Position numbers and translations under genes: made by a program. This document shows positions 63,593 through 64,000 of a stretch of 64,000 nt of DNA, piece by piece (position 1 is the first letter of the stretch; the number at the start of each line of letters is the position of its first letter). The stretch is from Paracentrotus lividus (lineage: Eukaryota > Echinodermata > Echinoidea > Camarodonta > Echinidae). Under the pieces are notes generated by a model. It saw only the letters and a program-made list of their open reading frames with translations, was not told the origin of the DNA and did not search any database. The stretch is taken from the NCBI GenBank assembly GCA_940671915.1, contig CALNVZ010003433.1:47949332-48013331 (forward strand), given 5' to 3'.

Positions 63593-64000
63593 TAACTAGG
63601 GTAGTACAGTGACTTCTAGTCAAAAATTAAAAAATGATAATTAGAGTCCGGGGCATTATCAAATCCCAGCATCTTGAATAGAAGGATCCTTCACATGTGG
63701 CGCATTGTCACGTATTTCCCTTGCGATTACAAATAAAAGTTGTTGTGAAGGATTCGTCATTGTGTGAACCCCAGATAATTACCTGCTAGCAGACTGTTTA
63801 ATGTAACTGATGCCTATTTACTTCGCCAAATAGAGAGTTTGGGTAAAAAAAAAAAATATCTGGAACATATATGTGATGAGCACATGCATTAAGATACAGG
63901 TACATGTAAGAATGATGACGTGATCTCTATCTCAATTTGTTTCCTTGTATTTTCATACTCATTCCTGTAGCTCTATTTTTTGCAAGACTATAATTATGCA
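63593..64000. other. No feature seen
   Basis: No coding, RNA or repeat structure could be supported up to the window end. Confidence 0.5.

Overview
The window looks like intron-rich animal DNA, most likely from an echinoderm and probably a sea urchin. It is AT-rich, with many short inverted-repeat transposons, tRNA-derived SINEs, long microsatellites, a fold-back element resembling the sea urchin TU family, and one assembly gap. The species call is an inference from repeat style and gene content. It has not been tested by a search.

The one gene that can be rebuilt securely is an ABCG2-like half-transporter on the minus strand, read from right to left. Nine exons were found between 39847 and 2074. 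They join in phase at every splice junction (15+113+60+115+153+158+152+123+182 = 1071 nt, 357 codons). Together they encode the complete cytoplasmic ATP-binding half: Walker A GPTGSGKTS, Q-loop YVVQ, signature VSGGERKR, Walker B LYLDEPTTGLD and H-loop IHQPR, plus the linker towards the membrane domain. The transmembrane exons were not seen and must lie left of base 1. A decayed PIF/Harbinger transposase fragment occupies the left edge.

The introns hold most of the other content. In intron 5 both ends have been turned into tandem repeats. The last ~18 codons of exon 5 with its donor recur five times (about 12764-13560). The first ~27 codons of exon 6 with its acceptor recur four more times next to the real exon (9227-9840). 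Two small TTAA-flanked MITEs sit only 10 and 16 bases inside splice donors (exons 7 and 5). Introns 1, 3 and 8 contain nested TIR elements, including a 4.56-kb composite inserted into a small MITE with a 6-bp target duplication (17649-22382).

Right of exon 1 (about 40000-64000) no secure gene was found. This part holds a degenerate ~26-bp repeat field (40795-42260) with a three-way-junction hairpin, and a 5.3-kb fold-back element with ~1.07-kb inverted arms built from a 15-16-bp tandem repeat (42718-48045). It also has long ATC and AAAT microsatellites, two inverted copies of a TA-flanked element rich in GGGGCAATTGTAACA (34730-35626 and 54063-56905), and several Harbinger-like and other MITEs. 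A 577-base run of N is flanked on both sides by the same ~70 bases, so it is probably an assembly artefact. Two weak exon-like stretches (29187-29475 and 60484-60576, both plus strand) are recorded with low confidence.
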